This document shows, piece by piece, positions 34,394-45,032 of a DNA stretch of 64,000 nt; position 1 is the first letter of the stretch; the number at the start of each line of letters is the position of its first letter. This DNA comes from Neoconidiobolus thromboides FSU 785 (lineage: Eukaryota; Entomophthoromycota; Entomophthoromycetes; Entomophthorales; Neoconidiobolaceae). The stretch is from NCBI GenBank assembly GCA_025603075.1, contig MU626371.1:1-64000 (forward strand). Reading direction: 5' to 3'. Under the pieces are notes generated by a model that saw nothing but the letters and a program-made list of their open reading frames with translations, made no database searches and was not told where the DNA came from. The translations under genes were made by a program, and so were the position numbers.

Positions 34394-34578
34394 TTTGGCA
34401 TATTATGTGTATTTAAGTAGAGTTATTCTTTACTATTATATAATATTTTGATATTAATGTGACAAACTCACAGGTACAAATATACAAAAATGATAAATAT
34501 CAAGCGAAATGACTTTAAATTTTATAAGAAATTGGAAATTAAAAAATATAAATAAAATAAATTTAATAACTAGGCTAA

Positions 34579-34884
34579 TCAGTCTAAATCATGAATAACA
34601 GTAGGAGTAATTTGCTTCTTTTTAGGTCCCTCTTTAAAAGAAACAATTTTTTTAACTTCATTTAAACCGGCATTTAAATGATAACGAATTTTTTTGATGC
34701 TACCGATATCCTTTTTAACTAACTGATACTTTAGTTTGAAATCTCTTGGGATCAACGCACTTAATTGGGATCTTAAATAATATTTGCTACCTTTGATCAT
34801 CCCATTTTTTAAATAGTCGAATGAACGAGAGACTATGGCTAAAGTCATGGTTATCATTAAGAAAAAAAGGAATAGTAACTTCAT
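34579..34884 (-). CDS. Small basic secreted protein
   Basis: Single exon, 101 residues. The leader MKLLFLFFLMITMTLAIVS is a strong signal peptide. The mature part is rich in Lys and Arg (MIKGSKYYLRSQLSALIPRD, KLKYQLVKKDIGSIKKIRYH) and has no Cys. It is followed by an acidic end, VIHDLD. No family is recognised. It lies in the run of minus-strand secreted-protein genes but shares no clear motif with them. Like them it begins MK followed by a short hydrophobic leader. Confidence 0.68.
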   Translation of the reverse strand: MKLLFLFFLMITMTLAIVSRSFDYLKNGMIKGSKYYLRSQLSALIPRDFKLKYQLVKKDIGSIKKIRYHLNAGLNEVKKIVSFKEGPKKKQITPTVIHDLD

Positions 34885-35602
34885 TTTTATTTATTATTTA
34901 CAGGTATTGTATATTTAAATTAAAAATATTAATAAATTAAACTAAAAACTAATTTTTATGAAATATTGTTTTCTTTTATACTAATTAAACGGAGTAAATT
35001 TATATTTTCTCTTGCGGAGTAATTAAGTTCCTTTTTTAACTTCCGCTTTTTATTGGCTTATTCAAGTTCTTTTAAATAATCTATTTTTATTATAGTCCCA
35101 TACGTTACTAGTGTTAATATCCTTCTCAAACTAGTCTTTAATGATGCTATTAAAGAGTATAGCTCAACTACCTTTTAGATAAAAATACGAGTTTTTTTAA
35201 AATATATATTTACTAAAATATTAGTAAAAAAGCACTATTGGCAAAGCATGAATTTTTTAACGAGTTTTATTTTGATGCATTACTTTTTCGGAAGATGTGT
35301 AGATCAGAGTTTAAAACAATGAATTTACCCAAAGTCAAAAAAATGGAGGAGTAAATCAAGACGTCACTCCTAAAAACGTCAAGAAATTAATAGTAGAGAA
35401 TATAGTTATCAAGTTATTTATAAACTCGAGTTTAGTCTACTTGAAATTTACAAAGTAGTATATTTGAATTTCTACCTTAAACATACCATGCTGATTACAA
35501 TATTTACCCTATAAGTAACATTGTTTTTTAAAAAGTAATTAGAAAAGTAATTAGCATAAAATTTTCAAAGAAAATATATTTTTATTTACATACTAATAAC
35601 CT
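34885..35602. other. Gene-free AT-rich region
   Basis: Upstream region of the basic secreted-protein gene and 3' flank of the three-module gene. Nothing else seen. Confidence 0.5.
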
Positions 35603-36529
35603 TTATGGCTTGAATTTACTCTTAGCATCCACAATTTTAGCTTTAAGGTACTCCAACTCTTGTTGTAACTTAACCGTTTTAGAAGAATCAGTATTAAGTT
35701 GAACAAAAGCGATATTGCAATCATTAATAAGGTTATCAAAATCAGCGTAAGACCTAGCAGCGGCTAAACGACTATCTACTTTTACTAAAGTAGCGATTTG
35801 AGTACTACCACCTGGATTACCACCTGGATTACCACCTGGATTACCAGTATCCGGATGTTCTCTTGCAAAATCTTCTTGAGCTACTTTAATACGGTTTTGT
35901 ACTCGAAGCCATTCACTATTTAATTCATTGATTCGGCTTGGGTCATTGTTTAATAACTCATTATAAGATGTACTACATGAGCTTAATATAACATCAAACT
36001 CTTCTCTCTTTTTTACTAGCTTGATTTTGTTTTCAATGTCACAGCGTTGGAAAATAGTTTGACCTGGAGGTATAGTAGGTATTGGGGTCGAGGAGGAAGT
36101 TGTAGTGGAAGTAACAGGAGGCTTAGTGGTAGAAGTAGCAGTAGTGGAAGTAACAGGAGGATTTGTAGTAGTAGAAGTAACAGGAGGATTTGAAGTGCTA
36201 GGACCACCTGGTGGATGAGATAAAAAGTAATCGTTTTTATATTTTGAAAATTGCTCTTTGATGTAAACAATTTCAGCTTGAAGTGCAATCGCATTTTGTT
36301 GAGATGAATCTCTTGCCAATAAAGTATTATAGGCATTGTTACAATCATTCATTATTTCATTAAACCCACTTTCAGTAGTTGCTGCCTTTAAACGAGACTC
36401 GAATTTACATTCGACTGCTATTGGACCATACCCACGTCTTGTTATTTGATGAGTAACATCATTACTAAGTAATGAAAAAGCAGAGATGTAAGAAACCCCA
36501 AAAGCTAGGATAAGGTTATAAAATTTCAT
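35603..36529 (-). CDS. Secreted protein with three 'DC modules' and Thr/Pro linkers
   Basis: Single exon, 308 residues. Leader MKFYNLILAFGVSYISAFS is a signal peptide, followed by a dibasic site (ITRRGYG). Three copies of one module follow: about 40-101 (SRLKAATTESGFNEIMNDCN), 163-222 (KIKLVKKREEFDVILSSCST) and 248-306 (SRLAAARSYADFDNLINDCN). Each runs Cys or Val, a helix with F..I...C..(A/S)(Y/F)..L, then a second helix (ELNSEWLRVQNRIKVA in module 2). Modules 1 and 2 are joined by a Thr/Ser/Pro linker of NPPVTSTTTN-type repeats, probably O-glycosylated. Modules 2 and 3 are joined by three GGNP repeats. The module resembles the core of the proteins at 28747 and 32284. Family unknown; cell-wall or secreted location is inferred. 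Confidence 0.78.
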   Translation of the reverse strand: MKFYNLILAFGVSYISAFSLLSNDVTHQITRRGYGPIAVECKFESRLKAATTESGFNEIMNDCNNAYNTLLARDSSQQNAIALQAEIVYIKEQFSKYKNDYFLSHPPGGPSTSNPPVTSTTTNPPVTSTTATSTTKPPVTSTTTSSSTPIPTIPPGQTIFQRCDIENKIKLVKKREEFDVILSSCSTSYNELLNNDPSRINELNSEWLRVQNRIKVAQEDFAREHPDTGNPGGNPGGNPGGSTQIATLVKVDSRLAAARSYADFDNLINDCNIAFVQLNTDSSKTVKLQQELEYLKAKIVDAKSKFKP

Positions 36530-37604
36530 AGTCTAAACTAATAGTAATATTGGTTTGTTGATGGTTTTAGGCTGTTTATATAGTTTTCATTCATAATTAG
36601 TAAAAGTTAAATGTTTTTTGTTTTTTTTGTGAGTTATTAATCTTATTACAATTTATCAACTCATGACCAAGGCGCTCTGGAATCCTTAGCATCATCCTCT
36701 ATTTTTGGGTTAAAAATAGAAATGAATTAGTGATTTTCATTGTATTTTTAGACTGCTTAAAATATTAAAAATTGATTGCGATCACTATTTGTAATTCTTA
36801 ATTTAAACTATTATGTTTCTTCGTTCTATTGTTTCATATCTGTATTATTTATAATATATTACATCGTTTTTAACTTATCATAATTGTTCATTAACATAAT
36901 TAAATTAAAACGATAAGTTTCAGTATTGAAAACAATAAAGTGACTACTTTTTTAAGGATAAATACCCTTAAGGAAAAAAATGAAATAATTCAAGGCTAAA
37001 TGGCCATAAGATAAGTCATAATATAAAGAGCTCAATCCGTGTGTATAAAATTAACTCATCAATGTTATTAATAGTAGTTAAATAATAATAAACAACTCAA
37101 ATGAGACACTTGTTCAAATTGTTGTTTTATTTTTAGACTAAAGAATTTTATTTTTTTTAGTCATCTTTAAATTGCTATTATTTTCAATAAAAACTTGAAT
37201 TGTTAAAACTTAATACTACAAATTAAAGGATAATTTGATAAGGTAAATTCATATATATAATTAACTTATCAGTGATAGAAAATATATATTAATGTATTAT
37301 TGAGTCTAAAAGAGACATGTCTATACACAAGTAGTTTATTTTTGTAGTCGAATATCTAATAATAATTCAATTATTTTTAGATTAGAAGTGAAAATTCGGC
37401 TTTTCTATACTCACTTTTAAATTATTATTACTTAAAAAGGTTGGTATGAGTGTGCTCTTTATTTATCCAAGAGTTCATTCCTTTTTATATAATATTCAAG
37501 AAAGTAGTCAGTAATGAAGCAAAGATAGAATTTTATAATATCAGTCTTATTGTATAAAGTTAGAAACTTGAGAAATAAATAATAGATTGTGTAAAAAAAA
37601 CATA
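36530..37604. other. Intergenic region with a diverged duplication
   Basis: No gene. Two diverged copies of a unit of about 200 bp lie at roughly 36985-37200 and 37228-37432. Shared blocks include AAAATTAACTCATCAATG / TATAATTAACTTATCAGTG, CAAATGAGACACTTGTT / TAAAAGAGACATGTCTA and CTTTAAATTGCTATTATTTT / CTTTTAAATTATTATTACTT. Confidence 0.55.
36985..37432. repeat. Diverged direct duplication, two units of about 200 bp
   Basis: The order of three matching blocks is kept in both units (see shared blocks in the surrounding region entry). No coding potential. The duplication is old, with many substitutions. Confidence 0.5.
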
Positions 37605-37677
37605 TGCCTTCTATCGGAATCGAACCAATGACCTTCCGCTTACTAGGCGGACGCTCTGCCAACTGAGCCAAGAAGGC
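37605..37677 (-). tRNA. tRNA-Thr (anticodon AGT)
   Basis: Minus strand, 73 nt. Acceptor GCCTTCT pairs with AGAAGGC. D arm GCTC-AGTTGGCA-GAGC, anticodon stem TCCGC/GCGGA with loop CTAGTAA (anticodon AGT, read as IGU after deamination), variable AGGTC, T arm ATTGG-TTCGATT-CCGAT, discriminator A. Both internal promoter boxes are present (A box TGGCTCAGTTGG, B box GGTTCGATTCC). There is no intron. A T-run lies just downstream on the coding strand (ATTTGTTTTTTTTACAC), suitable as a Pol III terminator. Confidence 0.95.
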
Positions 37678-38007
37678 AAACATGACAATACAGAATTTGA
37701 GTTTATCCACAAAATATAAAACATAGTAACTTTATTATTATAGCTATTGATGACAAAAGTTGAAATAGCATCAGCAAATTTAATTGATCAATATCTATAT
37801 TCATAATTTTTATAAGTTATATATTAATATGAAGTTAATTCAATGAACTATCATTCATTAAAAACAAAGGAAGTAAAAATCCATGTAGCATAACTCATTA
37901 TACTATAAAAACATAAAACTCATAATTAAAGTTGAATACTTTATTGATGATGCAATGTAAAAAGAAAATTAAAATTGATAAGGGGATAAGATAAACAAAT
38001 ATCTTCT
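37678..38007. other. Gene-free spacer
   Basis: AT-rich spacer between tRNA-Thr and the Trp/Gly/Arg protein gene. Nothing else seen. Confidence 0.5.
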
Positions 38008-38436
38008 TTACCAACCCCAACCCCATGGACGTCCCCAACCCCATCCTCCTCTCCATCCCCATGGACGTCCCCAACCCCATCCTCCTCTCCATCCCCATCC
38101 TCCTCTCCAACCCCATGGACGTCCCCAACCCCATCCTCCTCTCCAGCCTCCTCTCCATCCTCCTCTCCATCCTCCTCTCCAGCCCCATGGCTCAGCAGCA
38201 AAAGCGGGTGCACCTGGAGTCGAGTTTAATTGCTCATCTTGTTTTTCCTCTACTAAATTTGAGTTTGGTTCCACTAAGTTCGAATTACTCTCTTCCATTA
38301 AGTTAGAAATAGGTTGATTTAAGTTTTCTTTCTCAAGGAGTAAAGCATTATTTTGATTCAATTCATTTTCAGTAGCTGGAATGGTGCTGCAGTTAACTAC
38401 AGCTGCAGTGAATAGGATTAAATGATTGAGTTTCAT
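38008..38436 (-). CDS. Secreted Trp-Gly-Arg repeat protein, copy A
   Basis: Single exon, 142 residues. Signal peptide MKLNHLILFTAAVVNCSTI. Residues 20-78 are acidic and Asn/Glu-rich with a small internal repeat (NLMEESNSNLVEPNSNLVEE). A conserved junction EQLNSTPGAPAFAAEPW leads to a C-terminal tract of about 60 residues made only of Trp, Gly, Arg and Pro (WRGGWRGGWRGGW, GWGRPWGWRGGWGW). The repeat tract is GC-rich, unlike its surroundings, so it stands out in base composition. The family is not recognised. A Trp/Arg-rich tail after an acidic pro-region is a layout seen in some antimicrobial or wall-binding secreted proteins; that is inference. It is a paralog of the protein at 39890. Confidence 0.75.
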   Translation of the reverse strand: MKLNHLILFTAAVVNCSTIPATENELNQNNALLLEKENLNQPISNLMEESNSNLVEPNSNLVEEKQDEQLNSTPGAPAFAAEPWGWRGGWRGGWRGGWRGGWGWGRPWGWRGGWGWRGGWGWGRPWGWRGGWGWGRPWGWGW

Positions 38437-38470
38437 TTTTGTTGAGGTATATGTAATGAATAGTATCGGT

Positions 38471-38480
38471 TTATATAGTT
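38471..38480 (-). promoter_or_regulatory. TATA element of secreted Trp-Gly-Arg gene A
   Basis: AACTATATAA on the minus strand, 35 bp upstream of the ATG. The same AACTATATAAAC element precedes the genes at 39890 and 35603. Confidence 0.5.
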
Positions 38481-38698
38481 TTGTTTCTTACGCTTATCAC
38501 TTTTATCAGTTTAAAGTTTATCAAGCACCAGTTCATTTTGTAATGTTTATTATTATGTTTAGTTTGTTCTATTGTTTTATTGTTTATTATATTTCTTATA
38601 GCATGATTAATTTTTATCAATTTAGGTTTATTAATTTTTTCATTTTTTATATTAATTGTTAATTCTTTTTATCAGCTGTTAGTTAATCAAGTGGTTTA

Positions 38699-38700
<2 letters not shown>

Positions 38701-38744
<44 letters not shown>

Positions 38745-38757
38745 GTTATTATTGTTA
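38701..38757. repeat. ATT microsatellite
   Basis: About 19 nearly uninterrupted TTA/ATT trinucleotides, non-coding here. Confidence 0.9.
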
Positions 38758-39889
38758 TCATTATTTAATGAATAATCAGTATTATTTTATATAACTTAAG
38801 AGATACATAAAGTAATAACAAATAATAAACAAATTAAGTTTAAACAACATAAATCTAATATTTAGATTTTAAATATTTTGGTCATTATTGATCAATAGAT
38901 TTTGTGTTTCAAAAGTTAACTTATTAAATCTCTTTTTATTTGTGATATTATCAACTTTTTTGTCAACTTTCTTTATTGTAATACAAAACTCTATCTTTTT
39001 CATGAATATATTTACTGAGAGTAAACAGAATAAATACTGTAATAATTTTTTAATACAATCTATAAATAATAAACTTAATAAACTCAAGTTTATTATACAT
39101 CAAAATCAATTAAAAAATAAAGCTAGATAAATCATTTATTGAGTGCACTCATAGATTATGAGTATAGACATAATTATCATATTCAATTATTAAGTATACT
39201 TTATTGAATTGATAAATTTCTTATTTTAATAAAAATACTAATAAATTAAAAATTATCCTTAATCTATTTCAATATAATTAAAAACTCATCATCTAATTAT
39301 TTATATTTTAATAAGTGTAAATTATAGATGTTTTTTTTACTCTATACATACGTTATAACATATAGTATAATTTATTTGAAACAATACAGGAATTGAAGAG
39401 AATAAAGCAAATAGAAGTGGAAGAGAAAAGCTTGAAAAAAATATATTAATGTTTATAACTAAGCTTATTAATTCTATCAGTTCATACTGTTTATACTTCT
39501 ACTTTTGTTCTTTACAGGCTGTTGTTTATTATCCGTATGATTGCCAGCTTTTAATTTAATTATGACTAGATATTAAATTGATGTGTATGTACTAAACATA
39601 CTGTTATGACTAAAATAAGAGTACACTAAGTTAATGGAAGGTTTTATTTAGTTTAAGTCAAATGTTATCTTTTTAAGGCTTTTCAACCATTTTAAAATTA
39701 AATGCCATTATTTTATACAAAGCTTCACAATCAATAGCCTTTAAAACTTAATTTGATGTGTAAACAATTATATGGTACTACAAATAAAAATCAAAGCAAA
39801 TAGTCAAAGGGCACTTTATTTTAATGCAATGAAAATAGAAAACTTAAGCTTGTTATGAGAATAACAAGATATAGCATCATATATTACCA

Positions 39890-40429
39890 TTACCAACGAC
39901 GCCCACCTCTCCATCCTCCCCAACGTCCACCTCTCCATCCTCCCCAACGTCCACCTCTCCATCCTCCCCAGCGTCCACCTCTCCATCCTCCGCGATAGTA
40001 GCCACCGCCTCCATAGTAGCCTCCACCTCCATAATAACCACCACCCCCATAGTAGCCGCCACCCCAACGTCCACCTCTCCACCCTCCCCAACGTCCACCT
40101 CTCCATCCACCCCAACGTCCACCTCTCCATCCTCCCCAACGTCCACCTCTCCATCCTCCCCGGCGTCCACCTCTCCATCCTCCACGCCATCCACCTCTAC
40201 GCCAAGGTTCAGTAGCAAAAGCAGGGGTACTTGGTGAAGAATTTAATTGTTCTTTATCCGCTTCAATCAAACTAGGATTGGGTTGTAGTAATAAGTTGGA
40301 AACGATAGGTTCCATTGGTACCTTTTGAAGGAATAAATCATTGCTTTCAGTACTATCAGAGGATGAGATAGGAATTATATTACCACAAATTAAAGTGGCA
40401 ATAAACGGTAATAGTAAAGTGAATTTCAT
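39890..40429 (-). CDS. Secreted Trp-Gly-Arg repeat protein, copy B
   Basis: Single exon, 179 residues. Signal peptide MKFTLLLPFIATLICGNII. An acidic, Ser-rich region (SSSDSTESNDLFLQKVP) is followed by the junction EQLNSSPSTPAFATEPW, nearly the same as in copy A. The C-terminal 100 residues are repeats of GGWRGGR(W/R) with a central block of GGYYGGG units and back to GGWRGGR. The DNA repeat is also regular (CCACCTCTCCATCCTCCCC on the plus strand), so copy number may vary between strains. Secretion and an extracellular or cell-wall role are inferred from the leader and composition. Function unknown. It is a paralog of the protein at 38008, with the tail motif changed from WGW/RPW to WRGGR. Confidence 0.76.
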   Translation of the reverse strand: MKFTLLLPFIATLICGNIIPISSSDSTESNDLFLQKVPMEPIVSNLLLQPNPSLIEADKEQLNSSPSTPAFATEPWRRGGWRGGWRGGRRGGWRGGRWGGWRGGRWGGWRGGRWGGWRGGRWGGGYYGGGGYYGGGGYYGGGGYYRGGWRGGRWGGWRGGRWGGWRGGRWGGWRGGRRW

Positions 40430-40987
40430 CTTTTTTACTGAGTTGATTTTGAGTGGTATGGGTTTATATAGTTTATTGTAGGTTATACATCACTCTTATT
40501 TAGGATTCAAGTATCAAGTATCAAATATCAAGTGTCTAGGTTTAGACTATTACTTTAGTTTGAGTTATTAGGTTATATATTTGTATTATATATTAAATTC
40601 ATAGATACTGAATAGCGTAAGTGATAAACAATATATTTTTTTAAAGTTTATTTTACTAATATATTAATTGATAGAAATTGTAAAAGTAATAATAATTTGA
40701 TTTCATAATATTTAAATAAATTGATAACTAATAATAAATATATATACTAGTTAAACAATTTTATTGTTTTTCATTAATATATAATAATAGATTGAATTAG
40801 AAGTAATAGAGTTTAAAAAATATTAATCAAAATAAATCATTTTATTTGAATAACATCAAATTAAACAATTTAACATCTCTATCAAGTCAAAATTGAAATA
40901 AAACAAATAAAGCCTAAATAACAAAAATAACCTTTATTCAATAATCACAAAAAACAATATCATCCAAAGCCCCTTTCACCACCTTAT
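40430..40987. other. Intergenic region
   Basis: Upstream region of Trp-Gly-Arg gene B, with the shared TATA element at about 40461-40474 (GGTTTATATAGTTT on plus), then the 3' flank of the UBAP1-like gene. Nothing else seen. Confidence 0.5.
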
Positions 40988-42239
<1,252 letters not shown>

Positions 42240-42499
42240 TTTTATTAGTTGAATGAAATAACAAAAATAAAGAATAAAGAATAAAGAATAAAGACATTTT
42301 TTGAAAATTGTTTAATTATTTGTCATTGGATGAATTCAAGTTTATTTTTAAACAACAGTAAAAATTAAAATTAAAATGGGGACAATCGTCCAAAGAAAAA
42401 GGGAGGGTAGAATGACGTCAATCAAACTAATAGAAATATAATAGAAATTAAATTTTATTTATATACTATTTCTTTTTACATATTTTATACTTCTTCATT
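42240..42499. promoter_or_regulatory. Divergent promoter with TGACGTCA
   Basis: 260 bp between the divergent UBAP1-like and Sac1-like starts. It contains a perfect TGACGTCA at 42413-42420 and a run of four AATAAAG units near 42265-42292. The site sits 87 bp from the Sac1-like ATG and 174 bp from the other. Confidence 0.6.
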
Positions 42500-44695
42500 A
42501 TGTCTACAACAATGATTCACATGTAACCTTATACTGCTTCTATTCAATTAATTGCAGGTGCTAATCATTTTGATCTATAGTTATACTACCCTAAATCAAA
42601 TAATAATCTTAGGAAAAGATCAAAAAGAGAAAATTGAAATCAATGATAAGGAATATCAATTAAATATTGAAAGTAGGAAAAATAGATAAATAAATAATTG
42701 TTATAAAAAGAGGAATTAACTTTAATATTTAGAAATTAAAACCAATAATGAATACCAATCTTTACTCACCGCTTACCCCTTTAAACCCTATTTTGGTATT
42801 ATAAATATAATAACTCTTAACCAAGGTAACTTATATTTACCTTATATTAGTTAATTAATCAATAGTTTATAATTATTAGGGATTATAGTCTATCTTATAA
42901 AATCAATAGAAACCTTACCAACTTTCGATAACAAAACCATTCACAAAATAACTTCAATAGAAACTGTATTTTTAATGAAATCAACTTGGCTTAATAAATA
43001 TATATTATTTACAACTAATTTAATGATTAATAATGAATCCTTTTACTATTTGGAAAATGGTGATTTAACTAGTGAAGGTTTAAAAAGTGGAATAGATGGA
43101 AAGGGGGTAAGCTTTTATTATCATTTTGAGATTTCAATTGTATTTATTTGAATTACTTTTTTAGTATCAATCCAAATTTCAATTTAATAAAGGATTATTA
43201 GAATACTTTAGTTGGAAGAAAGTAAGTTTATTTTAATACATCAGAATACATAATCATATTAATTGATTTGTTATTATGTTAGTTCCATAATTTTTCAAAC
43301 ATTATAATCTCTGGATGTAAGTTTGTCTATTTATTTTATTTCGATAATAAATTCATTAATATAATTTTAAAAAAAGACATTGAAATTTTAACGGAAATGA
43401 TTAATAAAGACAATACTTTAAATTGTTGTCTAATATCAAAAAGAAGTAATCAAAGGATAGGTAATTTATATCAAATAATTAAGTAACCAAGTAATAATAA
43501 TAATAATTATTATTATTATAGGAATTCGACTAATTGAACGAGGAATGGATTTATTAGGAAACTGTAGCAATACTATTGAAACTGAACAGATTATACATTA
43601 TAAAGATAAGAAGTATAGTTTTGCAACAATAAGAGGACATGTACCTTTATTTTGGTATCAAAATAATTTTGAAGTCATTAATAGTATTCAATTAATCCAA
43701 AATAATGAATCCAAAATGGTAATTTTATTTTTAGTTTTATTTATAATATTGCTTTATAAATGTAAATGTAAATGAAAAAATTAATCGAAGTTATTATTAT
43801 TTAGTTTAGTGCCTTTGAAAAGCATATTCAAAAAATATATAAAAATGGGAAGCAATTAATTCTAATTAATTTATTAAAAGATAACGGAAATGAAAAAATA
43901 CTAAGTGCAAAATATCAGGATTATTGTAATAAGAAAGAATTGAGTTATTTTCATTTAAGAAATCATATTGAAATTAAGAATTATATTGAAGAATTAAATA
44001 GGTAAACTAAATTTATTCTAATATATATTTGTTTATTAATGATATTGAATTTGTTTATTTACTCTTATAGTTATTCATTAAATGAATTATTAAATTTAAA
44101 CTTTCGATTAAACTGTAAAAGTTGTATTGATCGTACCAATGGTTTTCAATATCAATTAAATCAGTTAGTATTAAAAAAAATAATACAACATAGTAATAAT
44201 AATAATAATAATAGTAATTTGATTGTTTTCTCTTCTTTTTACAAAAAATATCAACAATGTTGGATAAATAATGGAAATAATTTATCAAGGTTATACAATG
44301 ATACTAATTGTATCAAAAAATATATGACATCCTCACCACAAGATAATAATATAATAGAATTAGTGTGGATTTCTATTAAGAGAAAATTTTATTCTTATTT
44401 TTATCATGGTTATAAATTTGATGGTTATCAATTTTATTTTATTAACAATTTAAATAATAATAATAATAGTAATAATAATAATAATCAACAACAATATCAA
44501 AAATACAACTTTACTCAATTATTCAATTTCAATTTATTCAATTTTACTATCTATTTACTTTTAACAATTTTAAATTATACATATAGAAATAATAATAGTA
44601 TAGTTAATATATTCTTATCTATTGCTTATACATTAACTTTGTTTTTAAAAAAACCAATAACGTCTGTATTTATTGATAAATCCAACGATAATTGA
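42500..44695 (+). CDS. SAC1: Sac1-like phosphoinositide phosphatase
   Basis: Ten exons: 42500-42522, 42581-42672, 42733-42825, 42880-43106, 43165-43221, 43283-43316, 43377-43460, 43522-43718, 43805-44001 and 44071-44695, giving 542 residues. The Sac domain is followed by LTAYPFKPYFGIINIITL, GIRLIERGMDLLGNCSNTIE, TEQIIHYKDKKYSFATIRGH, VPLFWYQNNF and the catalytic loop FRLNCKSCIDRTNGFQYQL. The CX5R loop (CKSCIDR) keeps Cys and Arg, but the usual CMDCLDR or CVDCLDR has Asp at its third position, which is Ser here. The C-terminus has two hydrophobic segments (FNFTIYLLLTILNYTY, IVNIFLSIAYTLTLFL), as in ER-anchored Sac1, which removes the phosphate of PI4P. Asn-rich loops have been inserted. Its stop lies 26 bp inside the convergent neighbour's coding end. 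The first exon, only 23 nt, ends at GTAACC and the joined frame is open. Confidence 0.85.
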
Positions 44696-44993
44696 ATAAT
44701 TTAATTTGAGTAATTAATTCATTACTATTATTAATTAAATGGTATTTGATTATGTCTTTATTCTTTAATGGTATGTTAATAAATCTTAAATTGATATCTT
44801 CTAATTCTTTTATATTATTATTACTATTGTTATCGTTATGATTTATGTTAAATAATAAAGTATTAAGTATTGGTAATTTATAATTTATTGTTATAAAATT
44901 CATTTTTAAATAAATTTGTTTTAAATAAATATTAAAAAATAACAATAATTGGGAAGATTGAAATATACCATTCAATTTAATTGCTTGATATCG

Positions 44994-45032
<39 letters not shown>

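Larger units (their letters stand above)
32911..34578. other. Gene-free region with two MITEs
   Basis: The first 150 bases resemble the region upstream of the paralog at 29160. The rest holds no supported gene. MITEs lie at 34095 and 34287; an 84-codon frame at 34113-34367 simply runs through both and is not a gene. Confidence 0.55.
38437..39889. other. Gene-free region between the two Trp-Gly-Arg genes
   Basis: It contains the TATA element of copy A (near 38471), an ATT-type microsatellite at 38701-38757, and overlapping short frames of AT-rich sequence on both strands without domain or signal features. None is called as a gene. Confidence 0.5.

Noticed and set aside
37459..37710. Minus-strand 83-codon frame
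   Set aside because: It runs through the tRNA-Thr gene and has no protein features.
35603..40429. Long frames on both strands overlapping the secreted repeat proteins (for example 36016-36348, 37898-38213, 38025-38306, 39816-40218)
   Set aside because: They are alternative-frame shadows of repeat tracts and lack signal peptides or other features, whereas the chosen frames begin with signal peptides.
42500..42640. Apparent in-frame stops (TAA, TAG) at the start of the Sac1-like gene, suggesting stop-codon reassignment
   Set aside because: A 58-nt intron at 42523-42580 with a TGCTAATC branch point removes both, and the joined frame stays open. Other genes in the window end normally at TAA or TAG.
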